DNA of 64,000 nucleotides from a methanogenic archaeon mixed culture ISO4-G1 (GTDB lineage Archaea; Thermoplasmatota; Thermoplasmata; Methanomassiliicoccales; Methanomethylophilaceae): the NCBI GenBank assembly GCA_001563305.1, contig CP013703.1:744001-808000 (forward strand), read 5' to 3'. A program made the translations under genes and the position numbers. The notes beneath the pieces were generated by a model. It was given only the letters and a program-made list of their open reading frames with translations. It ran no database searches and was not told the DNA's origin. Shown piece by piece: positions 8,760-16,827 of the stretch (the stretch's first letter is position 1; each line of letters opens with the position of its first letter).

Positions 8760-9167
8760 TTCTATTCCTCCATAATTTATAACTCTGATTTATGAGTTAG
8801 TTGCACTATCTATCATACATTTACTATATAAACACTTTTAATGTGTTTTAAATAGTAAAATCTACGTCGAACTAAGTTGCAAATAATCATATAAAAAACT
8901 ATCTTTAATTTTCAACGACGGAAATCGCCGAAAAATAGTATGTTATTTATAAATGGTTTATATAGTGCAGGAAAATATGTTAGACATATAATCCAACTCG
9001 AGCAACAATTAGTTTATGTATTTTGTCTAAGTGTAAAGCTCAATAGTATAGATAACTAAACCGTACAATTTTACTTGACTGTCAATATAATATGATCTAT
9101 TGACAGCCAGACAGCAATCGGATTAGGATGCATAATTGGTCAAGAGAAGATGACCGTTCTAGAGGGA
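8760..9167. promoter_or_regulatory. 408-bp AT-rich control region upstream of the corrinoid gene
   Basis: No convincing ORF is present. Two TATA-like boxes of the form TTTATATAGT occur in opposite orientations (near 8823-8832 minus, near 8957 plus). Two TTGAC-type sites lie further up: TTGACTGTCAA at 9075-9085 is a perfect palindrome, and CTATTGACAG at 9097-9106 matches the site upstream of regulator 1. The layout suggests a regulated, possibly multi-promoter leader for the corrinoid gene. A small RNA starting from the plus-strand TATA box cannot be excluded. Confidence 0.55.
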
Positions 9168-10631
9168 TCAGGAGTGCTGCCTGATGGTCTCGATACGGAT
9201 CTTGTATTCGTCACCGGTCAGCTGCTTGAGGCCTTGGGCGACGTATCCTTTGGCGAAGTCACCGGGCCAGGATTCCCAGAGCGTGTTCTGGGCCAGGGTG
9301 ATCCTCAGCTTGAGGGGGATCAGCGTCATTATCTCCAGGTTGTCCGGGGTCGAGACCATGGAACACGCGGTCTCGAGGAACTGCTGCGGTTCGATGTTGG
9401 GGTGCAGTTCGAGCGCGACCTGGGCCATGCTCTTGCCGGCGCGGGTGAACATCTTGTCAAAGTGTATTCCCATGCATCTGATGCTCTCCATCGCATATGA
9501 GATCGCGGCGGAATAGTAATCAAGGTCGCCGTTGCTGAACTCTCTGACGATGTGCTCGATGTTGCTGCAGTCCTCTATGTCAGGCGTCCTGCAGTAGAGG
9601 ATCGGGTCAGCGATAAGCTTGTAGTTCTTGGGGCTGCTGGAGCTCTTGTCGACCTCCACGGCATTCATCTCGATGAGCTTCATGATGGCAGCGTAGACCG
9701 TGGCCTTCGGGATGCCTATGATGTCAGACAGGCCGTTGGCGGAGTTGTCCCCGTCGGAAAGGGCGTAGAGGACCGACATCATGGTGGGGTTGGTGAACAA
9801 TGTCGCACGTCCGTTCAGCGAATAGATGGCGAAGGGCTCGTTGACCCTGTACTGCTCGAGCGTGGTGAGATGGAAATCTCCGCGCTTGTAATCCTGACCG
9901 ATGAACGGATCCACATGCATGAAGACCTCGCGTCCCTCGTTCTCGACGGACAGCTGGACATCGTTGACCAGATGGTATCCGAATATCTTCTTGGACTTTG
10001 AGATGATGGCCCCGAGCATGGGCACTACGATGAGGGGGACATCGGAGATGTCCTCGTCCTTTGATGAGAAATGGAGGTCGAGGCCGTCCTTGACCGTGAC
10101 GTCCACATCGATCCCGCGCTTCTCGCATTCTCTGTGGATCTTGTCGACGATGACCGGCCAGTAGTCTAGACCATCATAGTTCCTCACAAGTGCGGAACCT
10201 ACTGCGAAGAGTCCCTGGACGATGTTCAGGCCGCTCTCCGTCAGCGAGACCCCGTACAGGGAAAGGTCCTCCCTGCTGGTGCATCTGCCGGTCTTCATGA
10301 TGCGTTTCGCTGATGCGCGCCTTGCGTAGACCTGCCATTTGATGTCAGTGTCGCTGGTGAAGAGCAGAGCGGCATCTATATGGTACACGACGCTCCTGGA
10401 ATCGGTTACGTTCTCGTCCTGGGAGACGATGCCCATGCGGAGGAGCTTGGTTATGCTAGATTGAACAGTTGACTTAGAAACATTGAATTCTAAGGCGATG
10501 TTTGTGGGCGAGATTTCATGGTAGCGCATCTCCTTGAGGATGGCTAGGCTGAGGTCGTTCGTCACAATCTGGACGCCGTTTTCCTTCGTGAGGTAGACTT
10601 CGTAATCAGAACTGTAACCAAAATCGGTCAT
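9168..10631 (-). CDS. Two-wing winged-helix transcriptional regulator, paralogue 2
   Basis: This 487-aa protein is a full-length paralogue of the regulator at 1598-3076, sharing the opening MTDFGYSSDY, the first winged helix (ISPTNIALEFNVSKSTVQ), the block CTSREDLSLYGVSLTESGL, a central winged helix (GLSDIIGIPKATVYAAIMK) and the C-terminal YYSAAISYAMES/MGIHFDKMFTRAGK domain. It lies directly upstream of the corrinoid gene on the same strand, with a 408-bp gap, so it may sense substrate or growth state and control that gene. Its own upstream region has AACAGT (10664-10669) and ACTGTT (10682-10687) as an inverted repeat. The ligand of the C-terminal domain is unknown. Confidence 0.8.
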   Translation of the reverse strand: MTDFGYSSDYEVYLTKENGVQIVTNDLSLAILKEMRYHEISPTNIALEFNVSKSTVQSSITKLLRMGIVSQDENVTDSRSVVYHIDAALLFTSDTDIKWQVYARRASAKRIMKTGRCTSREDLSLYGVSLTESGLNIVQGLFAVGSALVRNYDGLDYWPVIVDKIHRECEKRGIDVDVTVKDGLDLHFSSKDEDISDVPLIVVPMLGAIISKSKKIFGYHLVNDVQLSVENEGREVFMHVDPFIGQDYKRGDFHLTTLEQYRVNEPFAIYSLNGRATLFTNPTMMSVLYALSDGDNSANGLSDIIGIPKATVYAAIMKLIEMNAVEVDKSSSSPKNYKLIADPILYCRTPDIEDCSNIEHIVREFSNGDLDYYSAAISYAMESIRCMGIHFDKMFTRAGKSMAQVALELHPNIEPQQFLETACSMVSTPDNLEIMTLIPLKLRITLAQNTLWESWPGDFAKGYVAQGLKQLTGDEYKIRIETIRQHS

Positions 10632-10663
10632 AGTACCAGTACTGAATCTACAACATCTAATAA

Positions 10664-10687
10664 AACAGTTTGCAATTAAATACTGTT
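10664..10687. promoter_or_regulatory. Inverted repeat upstream of regulator 2
   Basis: AACAGT and its exact complement ACTGTT flank a 12-bp AT-rich spacer, 33-56 bp upstream of the start at 10631. The position suits an operator, possibly for autoregulation. The half-site differs from the TTGAC palindromes near regulator 1 and the corrinoid gene. Confidence 0.4.
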
Positions 10688-10789
10688 AAAAATCAAGATA
10701 TAAAATAATAATTGTGTAGAAGTATTCGAAACAGGGTTCCGATTTTTATAACGATGACCCGAGAAAAAATAGGTCGAAGGAGACCAATC

Positions 10790-11077
10790 TCAGAGCTCAT
10801 CTATCATTTTCGACCAATTGACGAGGACCTTGAACTCCGGGATCTTGTCATAATCGGATGAGAGCAGCACGTCGTCGCAATACCTGGAGATCTTCAGGAA
10901 CTCGTCTCTGGTCGCCTCATCGAAGAGTCCCTGCTCGCATGCCCGGATGATAAAGGGGTCGAGGGGTCCGATGATCCTCTCCTCCTTCAGCATGACCCTG
11001 AGCTTCTGGACTAGCTTGGACCTGATCTGGCTTGCGGTGCATATCGCTTTGGGGCTGTTGAAGGGGATGTCGCTCAT
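10790..11077 (-). CDS. Hypothetical protein, 95 aa
   Basis: I do not recognise this small soluble protein. It is mainly helical by composition, with IRSKLVQKLRVMLKEERI in the first third and an acidic/hydrophobic remainder (FLKISRYCDDVLLSSDYDKI), and no membrane segment. Its codon use resembles that of its neighbours, and its ATG at 11077 lies about 60 bp downstream of the flavoprotein stop on the same strand, so they may be co-transcribed. No catalytic motif is visible. Confidence 0.55.
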   Translation of the reverse strand: MSDIPFNSPKAICTASQIRSKLVQKLRVMLKEERIIGPLDPFIIRACEQGLFDEATRDEFLKISRYCDDVLLSSDYDKIPEFKVLVNWSKMIDEL

Positions 11078-11139
11078 GGGCCTTCACCGTTACTGGTCCG
11101 ATGTAGAGCCGGCTCGGATTTATAGGTTGGTGAGGAGGT

Positions 11140-11679
11140 TCAGCTGATGGACCTTCCCAGCTCGTATGCTTCATCCAGTTCCGGACGACCGGCGATGTCG
11201 CCCGGGTCCTTGACGCCGTCCACAGTGACTATGCCTGCATCGCTCAGGCCGAAGAATCCCATGGTGGACCGGTATTGCGCGATGATCGGATCGAACAGTC
11301 CTTCCTCCCTGTTGGCGGCAACGAGGAGCAGCGCCAACTTCCTGACATTGAATGTGTACCTCAAAGGGGTGTGGAGCCTGTCGATGATGCATTTGAGCTG
11401 TGCGCTCAGGCCGTAGAAGTACACAGGGGATGCTATGACCAGGACATCTGCTTGGCTCAGTCTGTCATAGATGTCATCCATCCCGTCATCTTGGAAGCAC
11501 CTGTTGCCTTCCCTGGTGTAGCAGGAGTTGCATCCGATGCAGGGGTTGATCCTGTGGTCGGCCACCGAGATGATTTCGACCTCGTTGTAAAGCGCCGCAC
11601 CTTCGGCGAATTTCTGTGCTAGCATGGCCGTGTTACCGTTCCTGCGTACACTTCCGACTAGGATGGCGATCCTGCTCAT
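11140..11679 (-). CDS. NADPH-dependent FMN reductase / iron-sulfur flavoprotein family
   Basis: The 179-aa flavodoxin-fold protein opens with the FMN phosphate-binding pattern ILVGSVRRNGNTAMLA. It continues with PCIGCNSCYTREGNRC, a Cys cluster like that of archaeal iron-sulfur flavoproteins, and VLVIASPVYFYGLSAQLK. Such proteins move electrons between reduced ferredoxin and small acceptors or oxidants and are common in methanogens. The compact cysteines could bind a [4Fe-4S] cluster. A 95-aa protein follows on the same strand. Confidence 0.85.
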   Translation of the reverse strand: MSRIAILVGSVRRNGNTAMLAQKFAEGAALYNEVEIISVADHRINPCIGCNSCYTREGNRCFQDDGMDDIYDRLSQADVLVIASPVYFYGLSAQLKCIIDRLHTPLRYTFNVRKLALLLVAANREEGLFDPIIAQYRSTMGFFGLSDAGIVTVDGVKDPGDIAGRPELDEAYELGRSIS

Positions 11680-11981
11680 GCGATCCTTCCTTAACCCAAC
11701 GCGGGCATCGGAAGAATCGGATACAGTGATGAAAAGGTTATTGCATCCTTTGTAGGAAAACAGACGCTTCCATTCTGATTGACGGACCTTTATTCACAGA
11801 GGATGTGCCAGAGTTACTGATGAGAAGAACAGAAAGTGGCGCGGAGGATGGAATGTACAGGTAGTTGTACTCAGATTCCTAACCCGAACCTCATGATTTT
11901 ACCCTAAAATTCAGCCTTCTGCATCATAGCCTCTGTGCTATTGCTGATTTGGAGTACTTAGAACAGTTCAGAATAGGATTA
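11680..11981. other. Intergenic stretch with no recognised gene
   Basis: In 302 bp no gene, hairpin terminator or RNA is evident. A short open stretch around 11787-11864 reads as GPLFTEDVPELLMRR and then stops at TAG; it could be the relic of a lost C-terminus, but it is too short to assign. Confidence 0.3.
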
Positions 11982-13394
11982 TCACAGCCGGTCGTCGGCA
12001 ATCTCCCAATGACCTCTTGTCCCTCCGACCCTTCTGATAGTGCCTTCTGCCTTGAGTTTGGTTATCTCCCGAGCTACCGTGCTCTTGGAGACACCGATCT
12101 TTTCTGCAAGGGAATCAACACTGATCTTTTCGTCCTTGTTCATCATATTGATGATCTTGAAAGACAGATCGCCAGATTTCTTCAGCTTCAATGTTACCGT
12201 GACGCGTGACGGATTGAATGATTCTTCCATCAGCGGCTCTTCTAGGCCTTCTTCACGGCATGTGCGGATTACGCGATATATCCCACTGCCGGCGCGCTCC
12301 ACGAAACCGAGAAGCGTGAACATCTTCATCATCAGGGGGTTGCGTGCATCGCTGTATCCACCTCTCAGCGCCTTGGAAACCGGGATGCGGAAATTACCTG
12401 GATTGCTCACAACCAACTTATCATTCCATAGCGATACGTTCACGCCGCCCTTCCCGAGATAATCTGCATGGACCAGACCGTTCAGAACGATCTCCCTCAT
12501 GGCTTTGATGACATCATTGTCATCAATCCTGCGAAAACCATCCAAAATAAATGGATGCTCGGATGCTGAGGCAATCTTGTTTGATATGTCTAGGAAGAAA
12601 TCGAAGATGTTTCCGGACCATAGGCCGGAACCAGAATCGACTCTGTCGCTCCATTCCATGTCGTTTAGATACCTCTTATAATCCAGATGATAGTCTGGAA
12701 TCTCGCGCGAGATCCTGTAATCGTTGCCAAACATCAGCAATCCAGCGTAGGTCAGCCTGAATCTATCGTCATCCAGATCTGCTGCGCCGATAAGCCTGAG
12801 GAATTCTTCATCGGATTCAGTAAGCCATGGATGCGACGGATGATAGGAACGGAGATGGTTGCGGAATCTTTCCAAAGTCGTTATGTTGACATCTTTGAAA
12901 GATGATTTCTCCACCACCCTTTGGTCAGTAGAGGAATCGCTGGAGTCTCTGCCCATCTCTAGGATCTCCGGTACACTGCAATGATAATCGCTTTCGTTGT
13001 TGCGACGATATGTCCCGTTATCAAGGCTACCGTTCACATAGATAGGTTTGATGTGCCTTTCCGCTCTGGGTACGGTAATAACAATGTATTGAATGTCGTT
13101 GTCCTCCTCGATACGGACGTCACTGTCCGTGAGGATGTTTGCGCTCACCTTCCTGGGATCGTTTAAAAGGTCCCACAGATCCTTCATGATCTTTTGCGGA
13201 TCCACTATCCCTGAGAGTTTCAGATAAGGGCCCTCTTCCTTGAAACCTAAGGCTATGGTGCCGCCCAGCGTATTGGCAAAGGATGAATATGTCTGCCAAA
13301 TATCTTTTGGAAGTTTATCGCGGCATTCTTTGGCCTCGAACGTTATGGATTCCTTTTTAGTGCAATACCCGTTCTTTACTAGCGATTCTTCCAT
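11982..13394 (-). CDS. Schlafen AlbA_2 domain / ATP-binding transcriptional regulator with C-terminal winged helix
   Basis: The 470-aa protein has the architecture of the AlbA_2 (Schlafen-like, DUF4062-neighbour) regulator family. The N-terminal AlbA_2 domain (about 10-130) reads ESITFEAKECRDKLPKD, then SFANTLGGTIALGFKE. The middle region contains EIVLNGLVHADYLGKGG and VVSNPGNFRIP, like a HATPase_c_4 domain. The C-terminal winged helix (about 410-465) reads VDSLAEKIGVSKSTVAREI. It probably acts as a DNA-binding regulator. Its promoter holds six TGAATAT-type repeats and a 22-bp perfect palindrome, which strongly suggests autoregulation. Such genes are often exchanged between genomes. Confidence 0.85.
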   Translation of the reverse strand: MEESLVKNGYCTKKESITFEAKECRDKLPKDIWQTYSSFANTLGGTIALGFKEEGPYLKLSGIVDPQKIMKDLWDLLNDPRKVSANILTDSDVRIEEDNDIQYIVITVPRAERHIKPIYVNGSLDNGTYRRNNESDYHCSVPEILEMGRDSSDSSTDQRVVEKSSFKDVNITTLERFRNHLRSYHPSHPWLTESDEEFLRLIGAADLDDDRFRLTYAGLLMFGNDYRISREIPDYHLDYKRYLNDMEWSDRVDSGSGLWSGNIFDFFLDISNKIASASEHPFILDGFRRIDDNDVIKAMREIVLNGLVHADYLGKGGVNVSLWNDKLVVSNPGNFRIPVSKALRGGYSDARNPLMMKMFTLLGFVERAGSGIYRVIRTCREEGLEEPLMEESFNPSRVTVTLKLKKSGDLSFKIINMMNKDEKISVDSLAEKIGVSKSTVAREITKLKAEGTIRRVGGTRGHWEIADDRL

Positions 13395-13497
13395 GAATAT
13401 GCAGATTTATATGAATATAAAAATTATTCTTTTGAATATAATATGTGTAATAATGAATATTAAATGAATATAATATTATATTCATCTGAATATAATT
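13394..13497. promoter_or_regulatory. Helically phased TGAATATA repeat array with 22-bp palindrome
   Basis: TGAATAT(A/T/G) occurs at 13394, 13412, 13433, 13454, 13465 and 13487. The last five are spaced 21, 21, 11 and 22 bp, all near multiples of 10.5. The copy at 13465 forms one arm of a perfect 22-bp palindrome (13464-13485). The array lies directly upstream of, and touching, the start codon of the AlbA_2 regulator. Confidence 0.7.
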
Positions 13498-13530
13498 TTG
13501 GAAGTATTGAACACTCAAATTGATTAAAAG

Positions 13531-13613
13531 CGCGGAGGAAGGGATTTGAACCCTCGAGGTGATGCACCACCGGTTTTCAAGACCGGCGCCGTAGGCCGCT
13601 TGGCTACCTCCGC
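13531..13613 (-). tRNA. tRNA-Ser (anticodon UGA)
   Basis: The minus strand folds as a class II tRNA. The acceptor stem is GCGGAGG/CCTCCGC with discriminator G. The D-arm is AGCCAAGCGGCCTA, and the anticodon stem-loop CCGGTCTTGAAAACCGG has anticodon TGA. A long variable arm (GGTGCATCACC) is followed by a T-arm with GGTTCAAATCC. The long variable arm and the anticodon identify serine. CCA is not encoded; CTTTT follows directly and may terminate transcription. No intron is seen. Confidence 0.96.
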
Positions 13614-13653
13614 TTGAAGTGCCCAATGCCGATTGATATTATATTATTTCCCT

Positions 13654-14562
13654 TCACTCGGCGGGTTTCGGCCAAATCTTGTCGAAGCTGCCCTGCATGA
13701 TGACGAACCAGAGGTTCTCCACCATGAGCGAGAGCACCGCCGGCAGCAGCGCATCGGGATACGTCGTGGAGAACATCACTATGCACAGGGTTGCAGCCAA
13801 TCCGGAGTTCCTCCAGGTGCTCATCGCGATGTAGACCACGCTCTTCTCCCTGTCGTAGTTCATCCTCTTGAGGATGAAGATCAGCAGCAGGCTGGGGACG
13901 AAGATCCTGAACATGTTCGCCAACAGCAGCATCAGCGCCACATCCGGGTTGGCGATCATGTAGTCCTTCCTGAATCCCACGCTTATGAACACCATGACCA
14001 TGATGACGACGTTCATCACCATAATCTTCAGGGTCGGCGGTATCGTCACCCTGTTCAGCGGGATGTCTATGACGACAGGCACCACCACGAACAGCACGAC
14101 GTACTCCAGGATCTTCACCCAGCTGGCGGCCTCACCCATGAGGAAATGGGTGATTATGGGCGTGAGCACGAGGGCGAATATGTATATGCAGGAGAATCCC
14201 AGCATCCCCAGCTTCAGGTCCCCTTTCATGTAGAACGTCATGGTCATGACGCTTATCGCACAGGGTACCGCGGATAGCATGATCCACCCGTACCAGAGGG
14301 CGGTGTTGTCAATGAACAGCAGACCCATCAGCAGCGTCAGCGCGGTGTTCAGCCCGAAGCAGAACAGCAGACAGATGAACGCCTCCTTCCTGTTGTCCTT
14401 CAGGTCCGACAGGTTGAACTTCAGCCCTTGGAGTGCCAGCGTCATCTGTATCATCAGGGTGATGATGAGCATCATGGGTGCGTCGGGGTGGTCGAACCCG
14501 ATGACGAATCCCAGGATTATCCCTAGGACTATCCACAGTTTGATGTCCATTATCTCTCTCAT
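13654..14562 (-). CDS. Bile acid:sodium symporter (BASS) family transporter
   Basis: The 302-aa protein has nine to ten hydrophobic segments and the BASS-like C-terminal block VYIAMSTWRNSGLAATLC, which contains the Asn-Ser/Gly cation-site type residues of this fold, together with SAVPCAISVMTMTFYMKGD in the first half. Family members move organic anions with Na+; the substrate here is unknown. The start at 14562 overlaps the last bases of the upstream helicase gene (stop at 14559) by four bases, ATGA, so translation is probably coupled. An auxin-efflux-type carrier is the main alternative reading. Confidence 0.75.
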   Translation of the reverse strand: MREIMDIKLWIVLGIILGFVIGFDHPDAPMMLIITLMIQMTLALQGLKFNLSDLKDNRKEAFICLLFCFGLNTALTLLMGLLFIDNTALWYGWIMLSAVPCAISVMTMTFYMKGDLKLGMLGFSCIYIFALVLTPIITHFLMGEAASWVKILEYVVLFVVVPVVIDIPLNRVTIPPTLKIMVMNVVIMVMVFISVGFRKDYMIANPDVALMLLLANMFRIFVPSLLLIFILKRMNYDREKSVVYIAMSTWRNSGLAATLCIVMFSTTYPDALLPAVLSLMVENLWFVIMQGSFDKIWPKPAE

Positions 14563-16625
14563 CTGAAGAACCTCGCCGCATCCCCTGCCGGGTCATCGCT
14601 CAGTTTGGCATCGAGCTGTTTCACGTATCTCGACGCCCTGTTGTCCAATATCACTGCCATTCCCTTATCCGTTTCGGTCCTGATGAGACGGCCTATGGCC
14701 TGCTTCATCTTCCTGAGGGCGGGAACCTCAAACGTGTATATCCAGCCTTTCCCGGCACCGTATCTCTTGTCGAACATGTCCGACATGGCCTTCTGCTCCA
14801 GGGACGGCGGGGGGTACGGTATGCCCACGATTATCGCGAAACAAAGTTCGTCTCCCGGGAAGTCCATCCCTTCGGCTACGGATCCGCCCATGACCGAGAA
14901 GAACACGCCGTTTCTCCCGTTGCGGAAGGATGCCAGGTTCTCCATCGTCTTCCTTTGGTTCTTGGATTCCTCCCAGTAGAGCTCCTTGTCTATGTGGGTG
15001 GTGAGGTAGGGGCGCATGGTGCGCATGGAGTTGTATGATGTGAAGAACACCAGCGTGTTCTTGTCGACGGAGTTGCAGAGCATCGCTATGTACCTCTCGA
15101 TGCGGTTCTGCATCGAAGGGTCCTTCTGCATCTCCCTTTGCTGTGTGGTGACGTCGCCGACGTAGATCACGGACCTGTTCTCGGGAGGGAACGGGGACGG
15201 GTACATCCTGAACCTCGGGTTGCCCTTCAGCCCCATGACCCTTGCGTACTGGTCCAGTGGCTGCAACGTCCCGGACATGTGTATGGCGCCGGGGATGCTG
15301 TTCAGGAAGGAAGAGATCTCCTCCGGGTCGATGCATTTCGCACTCAGGTATTCTCCATCCTGGTCTATCTTGAGGGAGCGGACGAATCTTGCGGATGCGG
15401 ATGAGCACCAGTCCTTCATGAGGACGCCGAGGCTCTGTATGTCCGAGACCCTGTTCTCGCCGCGCTCCATGAGGAGCTCGGTCCTGGCCTCACCGAGGTC
15501 GATGACCCTGTCGATGGCAGAATCCAGATCCTGATGCTTCATACCGAACTTGGTCATGATGCGCTGCTCGATATAATCGTCGTCGAACAGGTACTCCTTC
15601 TGGTTCAGACCCATCTTCTCCGTCGCAACGTTGCGTATGGAGTTCTTGAAGTAACCGAGGAAATCCTTGATCTCCACTTCCATCCACACCGTTGGGTTGC
15701 CCTTCATTGTGGAGCACTCGTCGATGGCGTTGTCCACCATCGCCCTGTCGATGACGAAGCTCTCCTGGTCCCTTGCGGCATCCATGAGGTTGTGGGCCTC
15801 GTCGACTATGAGCAGAAGGCTCTCGGGGGACTCCTCCAGACCGAGGTTGATCATCAGGTTCCCGCGGATGTCGGATGAGAGGATGTGCACGTACGGTACG
15901 GCGACCACGTCCACCTTCTTCATCAGCATCTTTTTCATCTCGTACGGGCACGCCCCGACCCTCTCGCAGTACCTGTCCAGGTCGTCCGATGTGGGGAATG
16001 CGCCCTTCAGGTATCTCTCCACCTCTTCGGCCTCGGTCTTGATGCGGTCGTAGTAGCGGCATCCTCCGGCCTGGCCCTTCATGCTCTTGGCACGCTTCTC
16101 CTCGCACATCATGGATAGTACCTTGGGGGATAGGTTCTCGTAGTCCTTGGTCCCCCTGAACAGAGGGCAGGACTTGTTGCGCCCTGTGATGGTGAGTCCG
16201 GAGACCTCTTTGATGCGGGATATTGCCCGCAGCTCCTTCATGACCTGGTCGCTCTGGGAAATGGTCCTTGTGAGATAGATGATCTTCTTGCCGGTGGCCT
16301 TGGCATGTTCCAGTCCCGCGGCTAGGGAGACAATGGTCTTCCCTGTGCCCGTACCGGATTCGATGATGATGTGCCTGCCCTCGTTCAATGCCGTGCGGAT
16401 GTCGCTGACAATATCCATCTGGCAGTCGCGGGGCTTGTAAGGGAAATAAGGTGCTTCGGGATTGCTCTCGGACACCATGACGGGTCTGGTCCTTTGGGGG
16501 CTGATCCCGTCGAGCGATGACTGAGCACTTATGTTCTCGGGGCCGAGTGCAGCACCGCACGAGATGCATCTCTTGCTGCCCGGAGGCATAAGACTCTTGC
16601 ACCTCGTACAGAACATCCCTTGCAT
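14559..16625 (-). CDS. XPD/Rad3-family DNA helicase with N-terminal zinc ribbon
   Basis: The 688-aa superfamily 2 helicase begins with a zinc ribbon (CTRCKSLMPPGSKRCISC, residues 6-23). Walker A ESGTGTGKT follows at 89-97, then DEAH in LLIVDEAHNLMD, and motif VI MKQAIGRLIRTETDKG near the C-terminus. Between motifs I and II lie cysteines in NKSCPLFRG, MMCEEKRAK, GGCRYYDRI and CERVGACPYEM, the position of the XPD [4Fe-4S] domain. This indicates a 5'-3' helicase in repair or recombination, of the DinG/XPD type; the exact subgroup is uncertain. The zinc ribbon is an addition to the standard family layout. A BASS transporter gene overlaps its end. Confidence 0.9.
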   Translation of the reverse strand: MQGMFCTRCKSLMPPGSKRCISCGAALGPENISAQSSLDGISPQRTRPVMVSESNPEAPYFPYKPRDCQMDIVSDIRTALNEGRHIIIESGTGTGKTIVSLAAGLEHAKATGKKIIYLTRTISQSDQVMKELRAISRIKEVSGLTITGRNKSCPLFRGTKDYENLSPKVLSMMCEEKRAKSMKGQAGGCRYYDRIKTEAEEVERYLKGAFPTSDDLDRYCERVGACPYEMKKMLMKKVDVVAVPYVHILSSDIRGNLMINLGLEESPESLLLIVDEAHNLMDAARDQESFVIDRAMVDNAIDECSTMKGNPTVWMEVEIKDFLGYFKNSIRNVATEKMGLNQKEYLFDDDYIEQRIMTKFGMKHQDLDSAIDRVIDLGEARTELLMERGENRVSDIQSLGVLMKDWCSSASARFVRSLKIDQDGEYLSAKCIDPEEISSFLNSIPGAIHMSGTLQPLDQYARVMGLKGNPRFRMYPSPFPPENRSVIYVGDVTTQQREMQKDPSMQNRIERYIAMLCNSVDKNTLVFFTSYNSMRTMRPYLTTHIDKELYWEESKNQRKTMENLASFRNGRNGVFFSVMGGSVAEGMDFPGDELCFAIIVGIPYPPPSLEQKAMSDMFDKRYGAGKGWIYTFEVPALRKMKQAIGRLIRTETDKGMAVILDNRASRYVKQLDAKLSDDPAGDAARFFR

Positions 16626-16827
16626 GTCATACGGGAAATAGAGGGCCGATTTAATCCTACGCGTACGCGGTCTGAATGAAGATGTGTAGATTCTGCATTC
16701 CGAGGTACGATTGGATGTATTTTAGTTAATAATTTTATTAACTTAATTATTTAAATTGAATAATAAATCAACACAATTTAATTTAGTTATCAGATTAATT
16801 TTTAATTGTTAATAATTGAAAAATAAA
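16626..16827. promoter_or_regulatory. AT-rich promoter region of the XPD-like helicase
   Basis: This 200-bp stretch is very AT-rich. It contains a near-perfect inverted repeat GTTAATAA-TT-TTATTAAC (16725-16742). Overlapping its end is AACTTAATTA (from 16740), the same decamer that recurs in the gap at 35540-36220. TTAGTTATCAGATTAA follows at about 16783. No ORF is evident. Confidence 0.4.
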
